Shown: positions 47,209 through 55,680 of the stretch, piece after piece | How the letters are laid out: each line of letters begins with the position of its first letter | How positions within the stretch are numbered: position 1 is the stretch's first letter | Notes under the pieces: generated by a model | The model's input: the letters and a program-made list of their open reading frames with translations, nothing else | What the model was told of the DNA's origin: nothing | Databases searched by the model: none | Assembly (NCBI RefSeq): GCF_017357385.1 | Contig: NZ_CP071632.1 | Span: 4,462,001-4,526,000 of the forward strand | Reading direction: 5' to 3' | Length of the DNA: 64,000 bases | Origin: Rhizobium sp. NZLR1 | GTDB taxonomy: Bacteria > Pseudomonadota > Alphaproteobacteria > Rhizobiales > Rhizobiaceae | Translations under genes and position numbers: made by a program

Positions 47209-47844
47209 GTGACGGCGGAGAGTTTGGACCGGCATTATCTCCGCATGCCGCACAGCGAGCGCGGCATGGTCGTCGGTCTGTTCGGCGGTTCGTTCAATCC
47301 GCCGCACCAGGGCCACGCACTCGTCGCCGAGATCGCCATCAAGCGGCTCGGCCTCGACCAGCTCTGGTGGATGGTTACCCCCGGAAATCCGCTGAAGAGC
47401 CGCAACCAGCTGGCACCGCTTACCGAGCGTATTGCCGAAAGTGAACGTGTTGCCGCCGATCCGCGCGTCAAGGTCACCGCCTTCGAACAGACACTCGGCG
47501 TCAGCTACACCGCCAATACGCTCGCCCGCGTCAAGGCCCGCAATCCGCATGTGCATTTCATCTGGGTCATGGGCGCCGACGGCCTGCAGACCTTTCACAA
47601 ATGGCAGAAATGGCAGGAAATTGTCCGCACCTTCCCGATCGCCGTGATCGACCGGCCGGGCGCGACGCTCTCCTACCTCTCCTCGAAAATGACGCGGACC
47701 TTCGATTTCGCCCGTGTCGACGAAGATGATGCCCGTATTCTCTGGAAGAAGCAGGCCCCGGCCTGGACCTTCATCCACGGGCCGCGCTCCGGCCTGAGCT
47801 CGACGGCAATCCGCAACGGCTCGTCGCACGGCCAAGCCGAATAA
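47209..47844 (+). CDS. nadD: Nicotinate-nucleotide adenylyltransferase
   Basis: 211 residues if begun at GTG 47209, one base after the proA stop (coupled start); ATG at 47245 or 47269 are alternatives. The nucleotidyl-transferase motif GGSFNPPHQGH and the closing SSTAIRNG (the family ISxTxxR) are intact, as is WVMGADGLQTFHKW. It adenylates nicotinate mononucleotide in NAD synthesis. Its neighbour rsfS in many alphaproteobacteria is here displaced by the sRNA and mod genes (rsfS is about 4 kb further on). Confidence 0.93.
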   Translation: MTAESLDRHYLRMPHSERGMVVGLFGGSFNPPHQGHALVAEIAIKRLGLDQLWWMVTPGNPLKSRNQLAPLTERIAESERVAADPRVKVTAFEQTLGVSYTANTLARVKARNPHVHFIWVMGADGLQTFHKWQKWQEIVRTFPIAVIDRPGATLSYLSSKMTRTFDFARVDEDDARILWKKQAPAWTFIHGPRSGLSSTAIRNGSSHGQAE

Positions 47845-47861
47845 ATTTCAAGGAAGGTTCG

Positions 47862-47985
47862 AAAACGAGAAAGCCCGACGGGGGAGGATCCGTCGGGCTT
47901 ATAAACTCGATCGACAACTGGGAGGAGGAGTGTTGTCGACCTATCGAGCGGCTATGGGAGGAGGAGGTCGCCGCTTCGATGCTCG
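47862..47985 (-). ncRNA. Predicted trans-acting small RNA, alpha-r14/'cuckoo'-like, three anti-Shine-Dalgarno hairpins
   Basis: Read on the minus strand, three stem-loops follow each other. Hairpin 1: stem arms 47943-47952 and 47970-47980, loop GACCTCCTCCTCCCATA. Hairpin 2: arms 47911-47918 and 47932-47939, loop ACTCCTCCTCCCA. Hairpin 3: arms 47871-47880 and 47891-47900 (10 bp), loop GATCCTCCCC, followed by TTCTCGTTTT, an intrinsic terminator. Every loop exposes CCUCC, complementary to the ribosome binding site core. A -10-like TATGAT lies at 47992-47997, giving a transcript of about 124 bases. This is the design of the rhizobial alpha-r14 ('cuckoo') sRNAs, which repress translation by pairing with Shine-Dalgarno sites. 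Ends are estimates. Confidence 0.82.
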
Positions 47986-47991
47986 TGTTTT

Positions 47992-47997
47992 ATCATA
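47992..47997 (-). promoter_or_regulatory. -10-like element of the predicted sRNA
   Basis: TATGAT on the minus strand, about 7 bases before the proposed sRNA start. No good sigma-70 -35 element is seen at the usual distance, which suggests an alternative sigma factor or an activator. Confidence 0.45.
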
Positions 47998-48020
47998 TTC
48001 CGCACGAAGGTGAATATCGA

Positions 48021-48045
48021 TTGGTGCATTGCAGCAATGCACCAA
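48021..48045. promoter_or_regulatory. Perfect 25-bp palindrome upstream of the sRNA
   Basis: The left arm TTGGTGCATTGC (48021-48032), one central A, and the exact complement GCAATGCACCAA (48034-48045). It sits at about -36 to -60 relative to the sRNA start, the place for an activator. It is also some 290 bases before modA. No regulator family was recognised. Confidence 0.5.
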
Positions 48046-48249
48046 CTGCAATCCTGTCCGAATAGGCCGCTTTGGCGCTGCCGTTTTTATCGGCGGAATC
48101 AACGGAGCATGGTTCTGCCGCCGGAGAATTCTTGAAGTTTACAAAAGTGCAGCCTGGATATTCCGGCTCTATAGATCCCATTTTGCGTCCAAGCCATGCA
48201 CTCGCCGAATGTTTGAAGCATTGGGTTCCTACGAACGAGACGGCCGGTG

Positions 48250-48273
48250 CGCTATATTTTTCCGGATATATCC
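48250..48273. promoter_or_regulatory. ModE-box-like dyad 1
   Basis: CGCTATAT (48250-48257), eight bases, then ATATATCC (48266-48273). This is the ModE pattern CGnTATAT-N8-ATATAnCG with mismatches at the right end. It lies 85 bases before modA. Confidence 0.5.
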
Positions 48274-48292
48274 CTAGCCAAGGCGCGCTACC

Positions 48293-48316
48293 CGTTATAT
48301 TCGTCGCAATATTTCG
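48293..48316. promoter_or_regulatory. ModE-box-like dyad 2
   Basis: CGTTATAT (48293-48300), eight bases, then ATATTTCG (48309-48316), ending 18 bases before the modA ATG. The left half is very like the E. coli modA operator as I remember it. A modE gene is found at the other end of the modABC cluster. Placement near the start would let ModE repress modABC when molybdate is plentiful. Confidence 0.65.
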
Positions 48317-48334
48317 AACCTTGGAGAATGATTT

Positions 48335-49126
48335 ATGCAAGACCGCCGCCGATGGATGAAACTGGCAACCGTCGCGCTCGCCGCGCTTTGGTTTGGCGCA
48401 GCAGCGCTTCCAGCGCCCGCCGGCGCGGCCGAAAAGCTCACCGTCTTTGCGGCGGCGAGCCTCAAGGATGCGCTCGACGCCGTCAATGCCGCCTGGACCA
48501 AGGAGAGCGGCAAGGAGGCCGTTGCCTCCTATGCGGCAAGCGGGGCGCTCGCCAAGCAGATCGAAAACGCCGCTCCCGCCGATATCTTCATCTCGGCCGA
48601 CCTCGACTGGATGGACTACGTCGCCAAGAAAAACCTCATCAAGGTCGACACCCGTTCCAACCTGCTCGGCAACAGCATCGTGCTCGTTGCCGAAAAGGAC
48701 AAGGCAAAATCGGTCGAGATCAAGCAGGGCTTCGATCTTGCCGGGCTCCTGGGCGACGACAAGCTTGCCATGGGTGAGCCGAAATCGGTTCCGGCCGGCA
48801 AATACGCCATGGCCGCGCTGGAAAAACTCGGCGTCTGGAAATCGGTGGAAACCAAGGTCGCCGGCGCCGAAAGCGTCCGTGCTGCTCTCGCCCTCGTCTC
48901 CCGCGGCGAAGCGCCTTACGGCATCGTCTACCAGACGGACGCCGCGGCCGATAAGGGTGTGGCCATCGTCGGCACCTTCCCGGCCGATTCGCATCCGCCG
49001 ATCATCTACCCGATCGCCATACTTGCCGAGAGCAAGAATCCGGACGCAACAGCCTATCTCGACTTCCTGAAATCCGACAAGACAGCCGCCTTCTTCACGG
49101 CGCAGGGTTTTACTGTCCTGAAATGA
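48335..49126 (+). CDS. modA: Molybdate ABC transporter, substrate-binding protein
   Basis: A periplasmic receptor of 263 residues with a signal peptide ending near PAPAGAA/EKL. The mature part has LTVFAAASLKDALDAVNAAW, the ModA start, and YAASGALAKQIENAAPADIFISADLDWMDYV, whose Ser/Ala backbone sites hold the oxyanion, and then PYGIVYQTDA. The best start is ATG 48335, with GGAGAATG upstream. First gene of modABC, with two ModE-like boxes before it. Confidence 0.96.
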   Translation: MQDRRRWMKLATVALAALWFGAAALPAPAGAAEKLTVFAAASLKDALDAVNAAWTKESGKEAVASYAASGALAKQIENAAPADIFISADLDWMDYVAKKNLIKVDTRSNLLGNSIVLVAEKDKAKSVEIKQGFDLAGLLGDDKLAMGEPKSVPAGKYAMAALEKLGVWKSVETKVAGAESVRAALALVSRGEAPYGIVYQTDAAADKGVAIVGTFPADSHPPIIYPIAILAESKNPDATAYLDFLKSDKTAAFFTAQGFTVLK

Positions 49127-49206
49127 TGGGCTGAATTGATTGCGGAATCAACAGTGACAGCTTAGCGTGAAGGCTCACATAGGTTCAAAGTCGGCAACTC
49201 CTCTTT

Positions 49207-49265
49207 CGTCATGCTCGGGCTTGTCCCGAGCATCTGCCCGGCACAAGGCCGAGGATGACATCGGA
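49207..49265. repeat. Short palindromic repeat element between modA and modB
   Basis: TCGTCATGCTCGGGCTTG-type left half and a right half ending GGCCGAGGATGACA, with CTCGGGCTTGTCCCGAG as an inner hairpin. This block type is a frequent interspersed repeat in rhizobial genomes. It lies in the 208-base modA-modB spacer and could act as a processing or attenuation hairpin. Confidence 0.6.
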
Positions 49266-49334
49266 GAAGGAGCGAGATTTGTCGTCAAACTGAGGCTCGC
49301 CTGAGCGAGCCTTCGATCTTGGAGATAGCTGCAT

Positions 49335-50036
49335 TTGAATATATTGGGCCTGAGCAATGAGGAATGGACGGCGATCCTGCTCAGCCTGCGTGTCTCTATT
49401 GTCGCCATGCTGGCGAGCCTGCCCTTCGGCATCCTCGTCGCCCTGCTGCTTGCTCGCGGTCGCTTCTGGGGCAAGTCGGTGTTGAACGGCATCGTTCACC
49501 TGCCGCTGATCCTGCCCCCTGTCGTCACCGGTTTCCTTCTCCTCATCCTGTTCGGCCGCCGTGGTCCGATCGGCAGCCTGCTCGACCAGTATTTCGGCAT
49601 CGTCTTTTCTTTCCGCTGGACGGGTGCGGCGCTCGCCTGCGCCATCATGGCCTTTCCGCTGATGGTGCGCAGCATCCGCCTGTCGATCGAGGCGGTCGAC
49701 CGCAAGCTCGAAGAAGCGGCCGGAACGCTCGGCGCCGGTCCCTTCTGGGTCTTCCTGACGATCACCCTGCCGCTGACCTTGCCCGGCATCATCGCCGGCA
49801 TGATCCTCTCTTTTGCCAAGGCGATGGGCGAATTCGGCGCGACCATCACCTTCGTTTCCAACATTCCTGGCGAAACCCAGACGCTGTCGGCGGCGATCTA
49901 TACCTTCACCCAGGTGCCGGGCGGCGATGCCGGCGCACTGCGCCTGACGCTCGTCGCCATCGTCATTTCCATGGCCGCGCTGCTCGCCTCCGAATTCCTC
50001 GCCCGTCTCGCCGGCCAAAGGATCGACCCGGAATGA
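49335..50036 (+). CDS. modB: Molybdate ABC transporter, permease
   Basis: 233 residues, about five transmembrane helices, CysT/ModB family. It has [25 protein letters not shown] and the ATPase-docking loop [26 protein letters not shown] start at 49335 is preceded by GGAGA at about 10 bases. It overlaps modC by four bases (ATGA). Confidence 0.94.
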   Translation: MNILGLSNEEWTAILLSLRVSIVAMLASLPFGILVALLLARGRFWGKSVLNGIVHLPLILPPVVTGFLLLILFGRRGPIGSLLDQYFGIVFSFRWTGAALACAIMAFPLMVRSIRLSIEAVDRKLEEAAGTLGAGPFWVFLTITLPLTLPGIIAGMILSFAKAMGEFGATITFVSNIPGETQTLSAAIYTFTQVPGGDAGALRLTLVAIVISMAALLASEFLARLAGQRIDPE

Positions 50037-51100
50037 CGCTGATTGTCGAGGCAAAACAGAGGCTCGGCACCTTTTCGCTCGACGCCGCCTTCACCTCCGA
50101 ACGCGGCGTCACCGCGCTGTTCGGCCGCTCCGGCTCCGGCAAGACCTCGATGATCCGCATCATCGCCGGCCTCGCCCGCCCGGACGAAGGCCGCGTCGTC
50201 CTCGACGGCGAGCCCCTGACCGAAACAGCAACCGGCATCTTCGTCCCGAAACATCGCCGCCGCTTCGGTTATGTCTTCCAGGAGGCCCGGCTTTTCCCGC
50301 ATCTCAGCGTTCGGGCCAATCTCGCCTATGGCCACTGGTTCGCGGCCCGAACGGCACGCGGTGAAAGCTTCGATCACATCGTCGACCTGCTCGGTATCGA
50401 GCCGCTGCTGGAACGCAGCCCCGCAAAACTTTCCGGCGGTGAGAAGCAGCGTGTCGCCATCGGCCGCGCCCTTCTCTCCGCGCCCCGCCTGCTTCTCATG
50501 GATGAGCCGCTCGCCGCCCTCGACGAGGCGCGCAAGGCCGAGATCCTGCCCTATCTGGAGCGGCTGCGCGACGAGACGGAAATCCCGATCGTCTATGTCA
50601 GCCATTCGATCGCCGAGGTGGCGCGGCTGGCAAACCAGGTCGTCGTCATGCGCGACGGCAAGGTCGAAGCGACGGGTCCCGCCGTCGACATATTGAGCCG
50701 TCCCTCTGCGGCGGCCGACCGGAAAGAGGCGGGCGCGCTCCTCGAAGGCACCGTCGAAAGCTTCGATCCGCGTCACCGCCTGTCGACCGTCGCCCTGAAA
50801 TCCTCTCAGCTCCATATTCCGAGTGCAGCCCTTACTTCAGGCAGACCGGTGCGCATCCGCATTCCGTCCCGCGACGTCATGCTGGCGACCACCAGACCCG
50901 AGGGCCTCAGCGCGCTGAACATTCTCGAAGGCAGGATCGCGGCGATATCGTCGGACGAGGACGGAACGGTGGAAATCCGGCTTGATTGCGACGGCGATAT
51001 CATTCTTTCCCGCATCACCACACTCTCCTGCGAGCGTCTCGATCTCCAACCGGGAAGTGTCGTCTTCGCCGTCATCAAGACCGTGGCCCTGGAGGCCTGA
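50033..51100 (+). CDS. modC: Molybdate ABC transporter, ATP-binding protein
   Basis: 355 residues. Walker [10 protein letters not shown] near 31, [19 protein letters not shown], signature [15 protein letters not shown], Walker [13 protein letters not shown]-loop [11 protein letters not shown]. The C-terminal third (about residues 285-352, [21 protein letters not shown]) is the TOBE/molbindin domain that binds molybdate and tunes transport. The start overlaps modB by four bases; the long open frame upstream of 50033 overlies modB and is not used. Confidence 0.95.
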   Translation: MTLIVEAKQRLGTFSLDAAFTSERGVTALFGRSGSGKTSMIRIIAGLARPDEGRVVLDGEPLTETATGIFVPKHRRRFGYVFQEARLFPHLSVRANLAYGHWFAARTARGESFDHIVDLLGIEPLLERSPAKLSGGEKQRVAIGRALLSAPRLLLMDEPLAALDEARKAEILPYLERLRDETEIPIVYVSHSIAEVARLANQVVVMRDGKVEATGPAVDILSRPSAAADRKEAGALLEGTVESFDPRHRLSTVALKSSQLHIPSAALTSGRPVRIRIPSRDVMLATTRPEGLSALNILEGRIAAISSDEDGTVEIRLDCDGDIILSRITTLSCERLDLQPGSVVFAVIKTVALEA

Positions 51101-51475
51101 TCAGCCGTGTCGCTGCTGCAGGTTGCGCTTGCCCTCGAGCCAGGCGAGATCGCCGGCAAGGCTCGTGCGCATCGTTTTTTCCATCCGGCGGAAACGCTCG
51201 AGCAATTCCTCGCCGAACGGCGTCAGCGCTGCGCCACCGCCCTTCTGCCCGCCGCGCTGCGGCTCCACCACCTGCTCGCAGAACATCCGGTTCATCTCGC
51301 TGACCAGCAGCCATGCGCGGCGATAGGACATGTCCATCGCCCGCCCCGCCGCCGAGATCGATCCGGTCTGGCGGATATGCTCCAGCAGCTCCATCTTCCC
51401 ATGGCCGAGCCGATCCTCATCCGGGAAGCTGATTCGCAGGACGGGCACGAGGGTTTTTGCGGCTGGATCGGTCAT
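51101..51475 (-). CDS. modE: ModE-type molybdate-responsive regulator, DNA-binding domain only
   Basis: 124 residues. The winged helix SISAAGRAMDMSYRRAWLLV and then EPQRGGQKGGGAALTPFGEELLERFRRME match the ModE N-terminal domain exactly in pattern. No molbindin (Mop) domains follow, so it cannot bind molybdate in the E. coli manner. It might sense molybdate through ModC or act with a partner. It is convergent with modC, its end touching the modC stop. ATG 51475 (MTDPAAKTLVPVLRISF) begins the conserved part; the frame extends upstream. Confidence 0.9.
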   Translation of the reverse strand: MTDPAAKTLVPVLRISFPDEDRLGHGKMELLEHIRQTGSISAAGRAMDMSYRRAWLLVSEMNRMFCEQVVEPQRGGQKGGGAALTPFGEELLERFRRMEKTMRTSLAGDLAWLEGKRNLQQRHG

Positions 51476-51683
51476 CGAATCGTGAAATCGTGAAATTTGC
51501 CGCACTTTACGCCGCGGTACGGAAACTGTACACGGGCCGCACAAGCAGCCCGCGCGGCAATATTCTTCAATTCGGACGCCAGATCGGATTTTCGACCGTT
51601 CTGTATCTTAGCGCGTCTTGAAACATTAGTGGTTTGATGCCTATCTTAACCATGGTCCGGTCTCGATCGGATCTGTGTTGTGC

Positions 51684-52127
51684 ATGGTTTGTCATTCCAG
51701 GAAAGGGAAAGCACTGACAACAGTACACGCCAAGGGAAAAACGTTCGCCGTTATCCCGAAGAGTGCGGAACGTGGCGCCGATGCCGCCGCCCGCGCCCTA
51801 GAAACCGTCCTCGCCAGCCTCGAGGACTCCAAAGCTGAAGATATCGTCACCATCGACATTGCCGGAAAATCGGCGCTGGGAGACTACATGATCGTCGTCT
51901 CCGGCCGCTCGAGCAGGCATGTCATGGCGATCTCGGATCACCTGCTCACCGACCTGAAGGACGACGGCCTCGGCACGGCCCGCGTCGAAGGTCAGGAGGG
52001 CGGCGATTGGGTCCTGATCGACACCGGTGACATTATCGTGCACGTGTTCCGTCCCGAAATCCGCGAGTTCTACAACATCGAAAAGATGTGGGCGGCTCCG
52101 GATATGGATGAAGAAACACGGCACTGA
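51684..52127 (+). CDS. rsfS: Ribosome silencing factor
   Basis: An RsfS/DUF143 protein. The core is IPKSAERGADAAARALETVL then DIVTIDIAGKSALGDYMIVVSG, SSRHVMAISDHLL, and GGDWVLIDTGDIIVHVFRPEIREFYNIEKMW. It blocks subunit joining by binding L14. Start is uncertain: ATG 51684 has no ribosome site, while a good site (AGGAAAGGGA, 51699-51708) precedes an in-frame CTG at 51714, which would start LTTVHAKGK. I give the ATG form; 51714 may be the true start. Confidence 0.9.
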   Translation: MVCHSRKGKALTTVHAKGKTFAVIPKSAERGADAAARALETVLASLEDSKAEDIVTIDIAGKSALGDYMIVVSGRSSRHVMAISDHLLTDLKDDGLGTARVEGQEGGDWVLIDTGDIIVHVFRPEIREFYNIEKMWAAPDMDEETRH

Positions 52128-52245
52128 CAGGCGGTCCGGCATTCTGCCCGACGCCTGAAACGTGGCATTGACTGGCCGGAAAACATCAGAAGCCGGCCGG
52201 TGACGCCTTGTGCGCAAGATGTGCCGCATCAGCAGGAGCGGATGA

Positions 52246-52728
52246 ATGCGAGTTGGTCTTTTTGCGGTGGGACGGCTGAAATCCGGCCCCGAAAAGGATC
52301 TTGCGGCCCGTTATTTCGACCGTTTCGCCAAGGCCGGCCCTGCCGTCGGCCTCGAACTGTCCCGTATTGCCGAAGTTGCCGAAAGCCGTGCTTCCAACGG
52401 GGAAACCCGCAAGCGCGAGGAAGCGGCGCTGCTGTTGAAATCGCTTGCCGATGGCAGCATCCTCATCCTTCTCGACGAACGCGGCAAGGCGCTTGACAGC
52501 GAAGCCTTCGCAAACCTGCTCGGCTCCTATCGCGACCAGGGCAAACGCGAGCTGACCATTGCCATCGGCGGCGCCGACGGCCTCGATCCATCCCTCTACG
52601 ACCGTGCCGACACCACGCTTTGCCTGGGCAAGATGACCTGGCCGCATCAACTCGTGCGCACGCTGATCGCCGAACAGCTTTATCGCGCCGTGACCATCCT
52701 GTCCGGCCACCCCTATCACCGCGTCTGA
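52246..52728 (+). CDS. rlmH: 23S rRNA pseudouridine-1915 N3-methyltransferase
   Basis: 160 residues, SPOUT methyltransferase. MRVGLFAVGRLKSGPEKDLA is the typical start; LLDERGKALDSEAFA, then IAIGGADGLD and HQLVRTLIAEQLYRAVTILSGHPYHR form the SAM-binding knot and the dimer contacts. It methylates the pseudouridine in helix 69 of 23S rRNA. AGGAGCGG precedes the ATG. It pairs with rsfS, as in many genomes. Confidence 0.97.
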   Translation: MRVGLFAVGRLKSGPEKDLAARYFDRFAKAGPAVGLELSRIAEVAESRASNGETRKREEAALLLKSLADGSILILLDERGKALDSEAFANLLGSYRDQGKRELTIAIGGADGLDPSLYDRADTTLCLGKMTWPHQLVRTLIAEQLYRAVTILSGHPYHRV

Positions 52729-52861
52729 TTCCCCGCCGCTCGGCAATTCGCATTGTCACGCAGCCGTGTTCTGTCAGCCGGCTGTTATGCTTCAAACTTT
52801 CTGGCAAAGCGTGCCAAATCAGCTTAGTCTGCACGCGTTTTGAGAAAGTGCCCCAACACGC

Positions 52862-54292
52862 ATGACGAGAGAAGCAACCAGGCGATACCGCATGATCCTG
52901 CCGGCTATCGCAGCCGGGGTCGGCGTGGCGGTGATTGCCGTGTCGGCAAATCCCTTCATCGTCCTGGCGCAAGATGCCGCCCCCGAGGCAGCACAATCGG
53001 CACCGCAGCCGGCAGGTGAGCCGGCGCCTCCCGATCCGGCCGCCGAACTGGCCGCCAAACGGGATCAGACCCGTACCGAACTCGAAACCCTGTCGAAAAC
53101 GATCAGCCTCTCCTCCGACAAGGTGAGTGCGCTTAAACAGAGCATCGCCGATCTGGAAAAGAGCACGCAAAGCATCCGCCAGGCACTGATCGAGTCCGCG
53201 GCCCGCCGCAAGGCGCTCGACAAGCAGATCCTGGCAAGCGAGAAGAAGCTTGCCGATCTCGGCGTCAAGGAGGATGGCATCCGCCGCTCCCTGCACGAGC
53301 GCCGCGGCCTCCTGGCCGAGGTGCTGGCAGCCCTCCAGCGCATGGGCCGCAACCCACCGCCCGCTTTGCTCGTCACCCCTGATGACGCGCTCGCCTCGGT
53401 GCGCAGCGCCATCCTGCTCGGCGCCGTCGTGCCCGGTATCCGCAAGGAGACTGACAAGCTTGCCGGAGACCTTGCAAGCCTCGCCGCATTGCAGACCGCA
53501 AGTACCGCCGAGAAGGCCGGCCTGACCGCGACGATGACGAACGGTATCGAGGAAGAGCGGCGCATGGACCTGCTGCTTGCCGAAAACGACAAGCTCAGCC
53601 GCAGCAATGCCACCGAACTCACCGCCGAGAGAAAACGCTCCGAGGAGCTGGCGGGCAAGGCGACCAGCCTTGAAGGCCTTGTCGCCTCTATGGAATCCGA
53701 GATCGCTTCGGTGCGCGACGCTGCTGCCGCTGCCCGCCAGGCGGAGGAGAACCGCAAGCTGATGACGGACGAGCAGCGCGCCCAGGCCAAGGCCTTGGCC
53801 GACAGCGGCGTGCCCGATAAAAACCGCATTGCGCCCGCATATCCCTTCGGAGAATTGAAGGCGAAATTGGAGGTGCCCGTCGCGGGCGATATCCTGCGCC
53901 AGTTCGGCGATGCCGACGGCACCGGGCACGAGGCCATGGGAATGACGGTCGCCACCAATCCGGAGACGGTGGTGACGGCGCCTGCGGATGGGCTGGTGGT
54001 TTTCGCCGGCGCTTTCCGCAGTTACGGCCAGATGATCATCCTCGACACCGGCGATGGGTACCACTTGGTTCTCTCGGGAATGGATACGATCAATACCCGT
54101 CAGGGAAAGTTCGTTTTCTCCGGCGAGCCGCTCGCCGTGATGGGTGCGAAAAGAGTGGCAAGCGCAACTGCATTGGCGCTGGCAACGGACCGGCCAACGC
54201 TTTACATTGAATTTCGAAAGGACGGTAAACCGGTCGATTCCCGACCATGGTGGACCGCCAAAGACACTGGAAAGGCACGCAATGATTCGTAG
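52862..54292 (+). CDS. EnvC-like murein hydrolase activator (degenerate LytM domain)
   Basis: 476 residues. An N-terminal signal anchor (about 12-36), a Pro-rich linker, a long coiled coil about 60-330 (LAAKRDQTRTELETLSKTI etc.), and a C-terminal LytM/M23-like domain. The zinc ligands of active M23 peptidases are missing: the HxxxD region reads GHEAMGMTV and the HxH region reads YHLVLSGM. This is the hallmark of EnvC-type activators of amidases in cell division. It lies just before ctpA, whose start overlaps its end by 11 bases. Confidence 0.88.
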   Translation: MTREATRRYRMILPAIAAGVGVAVIAVSANPFIVLAQDAAPEAAQSAPQPAGEPAPPDPAAELAAKRDQTRTELETLSKTISLSSDKVSALKQSIADLEKSTQSIRQALIESAARRKALDKQILASEKKLADLGVKEDGIRRSLHERRGLLAEVLAALQRMGRNPPPALLVTPDDALASVRSAILLGAVVPGIRKETDKLAGDLASLAALQTASTAEKAGLTATMTNGIEEERRMDLLLAENDKLSRSNATELTAERKRSEELAGKATSLEGLVASMESEIASVRDAAAAARQAEENRKLMTDEQRAQAKALADSGVPDKNRIAPAYPFGELKAKLEVPVAGDILRQFGDADGTGHEAMGMTVATNPETVVTAPADGLVVFAGAFRSYGQMIILDTGDGYHLVLSGMDTINTRQGKFVFSGEPLAVMGAKRVASATALALATDRPTLYIEFRKDGKPVDSRPWWTAKDTGKARNDS

Positions 54293-55604
54293 GGCTTCTT
54301 TTGTTCTGGTCGGCGCATTGATGGGTGCGACCGCAATGAGCGTCATTTACTCGGCGGGTGCGCCGGCAGAAGCGGCCGGATCCTCGACGTACAAGGAACT
54401 CTCGGTGTTCGGCGATGTCTTCGAGCGAGTGCGCGCCCAATACGTGACGCCGCCGGCCGAAGACAAGCTGATCGAGAACGCCATCAACGGCATGCTCTCC
54501 TCGCTGGATCCGCATTCGAGCTATATGAATGCGAAGGACGCCGAGGACATGCGCACCCAGACGAAGGGTGAGTTCGGCGGCCTCGGCATCGAAGTCACCA
54601 TGGAAGACGACCTCGTCAAGGTCATCACCCCGATCGACGATACGCCCGCCGCCAAGGCCGGTGTTCTCGCCGGCGATTATATCTCCGAGATCGACGGCCA
54701 GTCCGTGCGCGGCCTGAAGCTGGAAGACGCCGTTGAGAAGATGCGCGGCGCCGTCAACACACCGATCAAGCTGACGCTGATCCGCAAGGGCGCCGACAAG
54801 CCGATCGAGCTGACGATCGTCCGTGACGTCGTCGCCGTCCAGGCCGTCAAGTCGCGTGTCGAGGACGATGTCGGTTATCTCCGCATCATCTCCTTCACCG
54901 AGAAGACCTATCCTGATATGGAAAAGGCGATCAAGAAGATCAAGGACACCGTTCCGGCCGACAAGCTGAAAGGTTATGTCCTCGACCTGCGGCTCAATCC
55001 GGGCGGCCTGCTCGACCAGGCGATCAATGTCTCCGATGCCCTGCTGGAGCGTGGCGAAGTCGTTTCGACGCGCGGCCGCAATCCCGATGAAACCCGCCGC
55101 TTCAATGCCGGTCCGGGCGACCTGACGGATGGCAAGCCGGTTATCGTGCTGATCAACGGCGGTTCGGCTTCCGCATCGGAAATCGTCGCCGGCGCTCTTC
55201 AGGATCTGCGCCGCGCCACCGTTCTCGGCACACGCTCTTTCGGCAAGGGCTCCGTCCAGACGATCATCCCGCTCGGCGAAAACGGCGCGCTGCGCCTGAC
55301 CACGGCGCTCTATTACACGCCGTCGGGCCGCTCGATCCAAGGCACCGGCATCACCCCCGACATCAAGGTCGAGGAGCCGCTGCCGCAGGAACTGCAGGGC
55401 AAGATGGTGACCGAAGGCGAATCCAGTCTGCGCGGCCATATCAAGGGCCAGAGCGAGACGGACGAAGGTTCGGGCTCGGTTGCCTATGTGCCGCCGGACC
55501 CGAAGGACGACGTTCAGCTGAACTACGCGCTCGATCTGCTGCGCGGCAAGAAGACCGATCCGGCCTTCCCGCCAAACCCTGACAAAGCCGTCGTCGCCAA
55601 GTAA
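54282..55604 (+). CDS. ctpA: Carboxyl-terminal processing protease
   Basis: 440 residues, peptidase S41. A signal anchor (MIRRASFVLVGALMGATAM), a PDZ domain at about 90-170 (GEFGGLGIEVTMEDDLVKVI), then the protease core with GGSASASEIVAGAL (catalytic Ser near residue 298) and FGKGSVQT (catalytic Lys). A family with periplasmic quality-control and cell-wall hydrolase turnover roles. ATG 54282 has GGAAAGG upstream and overlaps the EnvC-like gene. Pairing of an activator with a Ctp protease suggests linked control of peptidoglycan hydrolysis. Confidence 0.95.
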   Translation: MIRRASFVLVGALMGATAMSVIYSAGAPAEAAGSSTYKELSVFGDVFERVRAQYVTPPAEDKLIENAINGMLSSLDPHSSYMNAKDAEDMRTQTKGEFGGLGIEVTMEDDLVKVITPIDDTPAAKAGVLAGDYISEIDGQSVRGLKLEDAVEKMRGAVNTPIKLTLIRKGADKPIELTIVRDVVAVQAVKSRVEDDVGYLRIISFTEKTYPDMEKAIKKIKDTVPADKLKGYVLDLRLNPGGLLDQAINVSDALLERGEVVSTRGRNPDETRRFNAGPGDLTDGKPVIVLINGGSASASEIVAGALQDLRRATVLGTRSFGKGSVQTIIPLGENGALRLTTALYYTPSGRSIQGTGITPDIKVEEPLPQELQGKMVTEGESSLRGHIKGQSETDEGSGSVAYVPPDPKDDVQLNYALDLLRGKKTDPAFPPNPDKAVVAK

Positions 55605-55612
55605 TGATCACC

Positions 55613-55642
55613 TCAAGGCCGGGCGAGTTGCCCGGCCTTGAC
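55613..55642. terminator. Stem-loop after ctpA
   Basis: TCAAGGCCGGGC and GCCCGGCCTTGA pair around GAGTT. The following sequence CCCTTTC is only weakly T-rich. Likely terminator or attenuator between ctpA and the next gene. Confidence 0.6.
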
Positions 55643-55680
55643 CCTTTCTGCTGTTTCCCGGTTTTGGAGCGGGCGAAAAA

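Noticed and set aside
48021..48045. The palindrome as a CRISPR repeat or attachment site
   Set aside because: It occurs once here, with no spacers, integrase or cas genes in the window.
48072..48359. A 95-codon plus-strand frame upstream of modA
   Set aside because: It overlaps the ModE-like boxes and the modA start, with no ribosome site or family resemblance.
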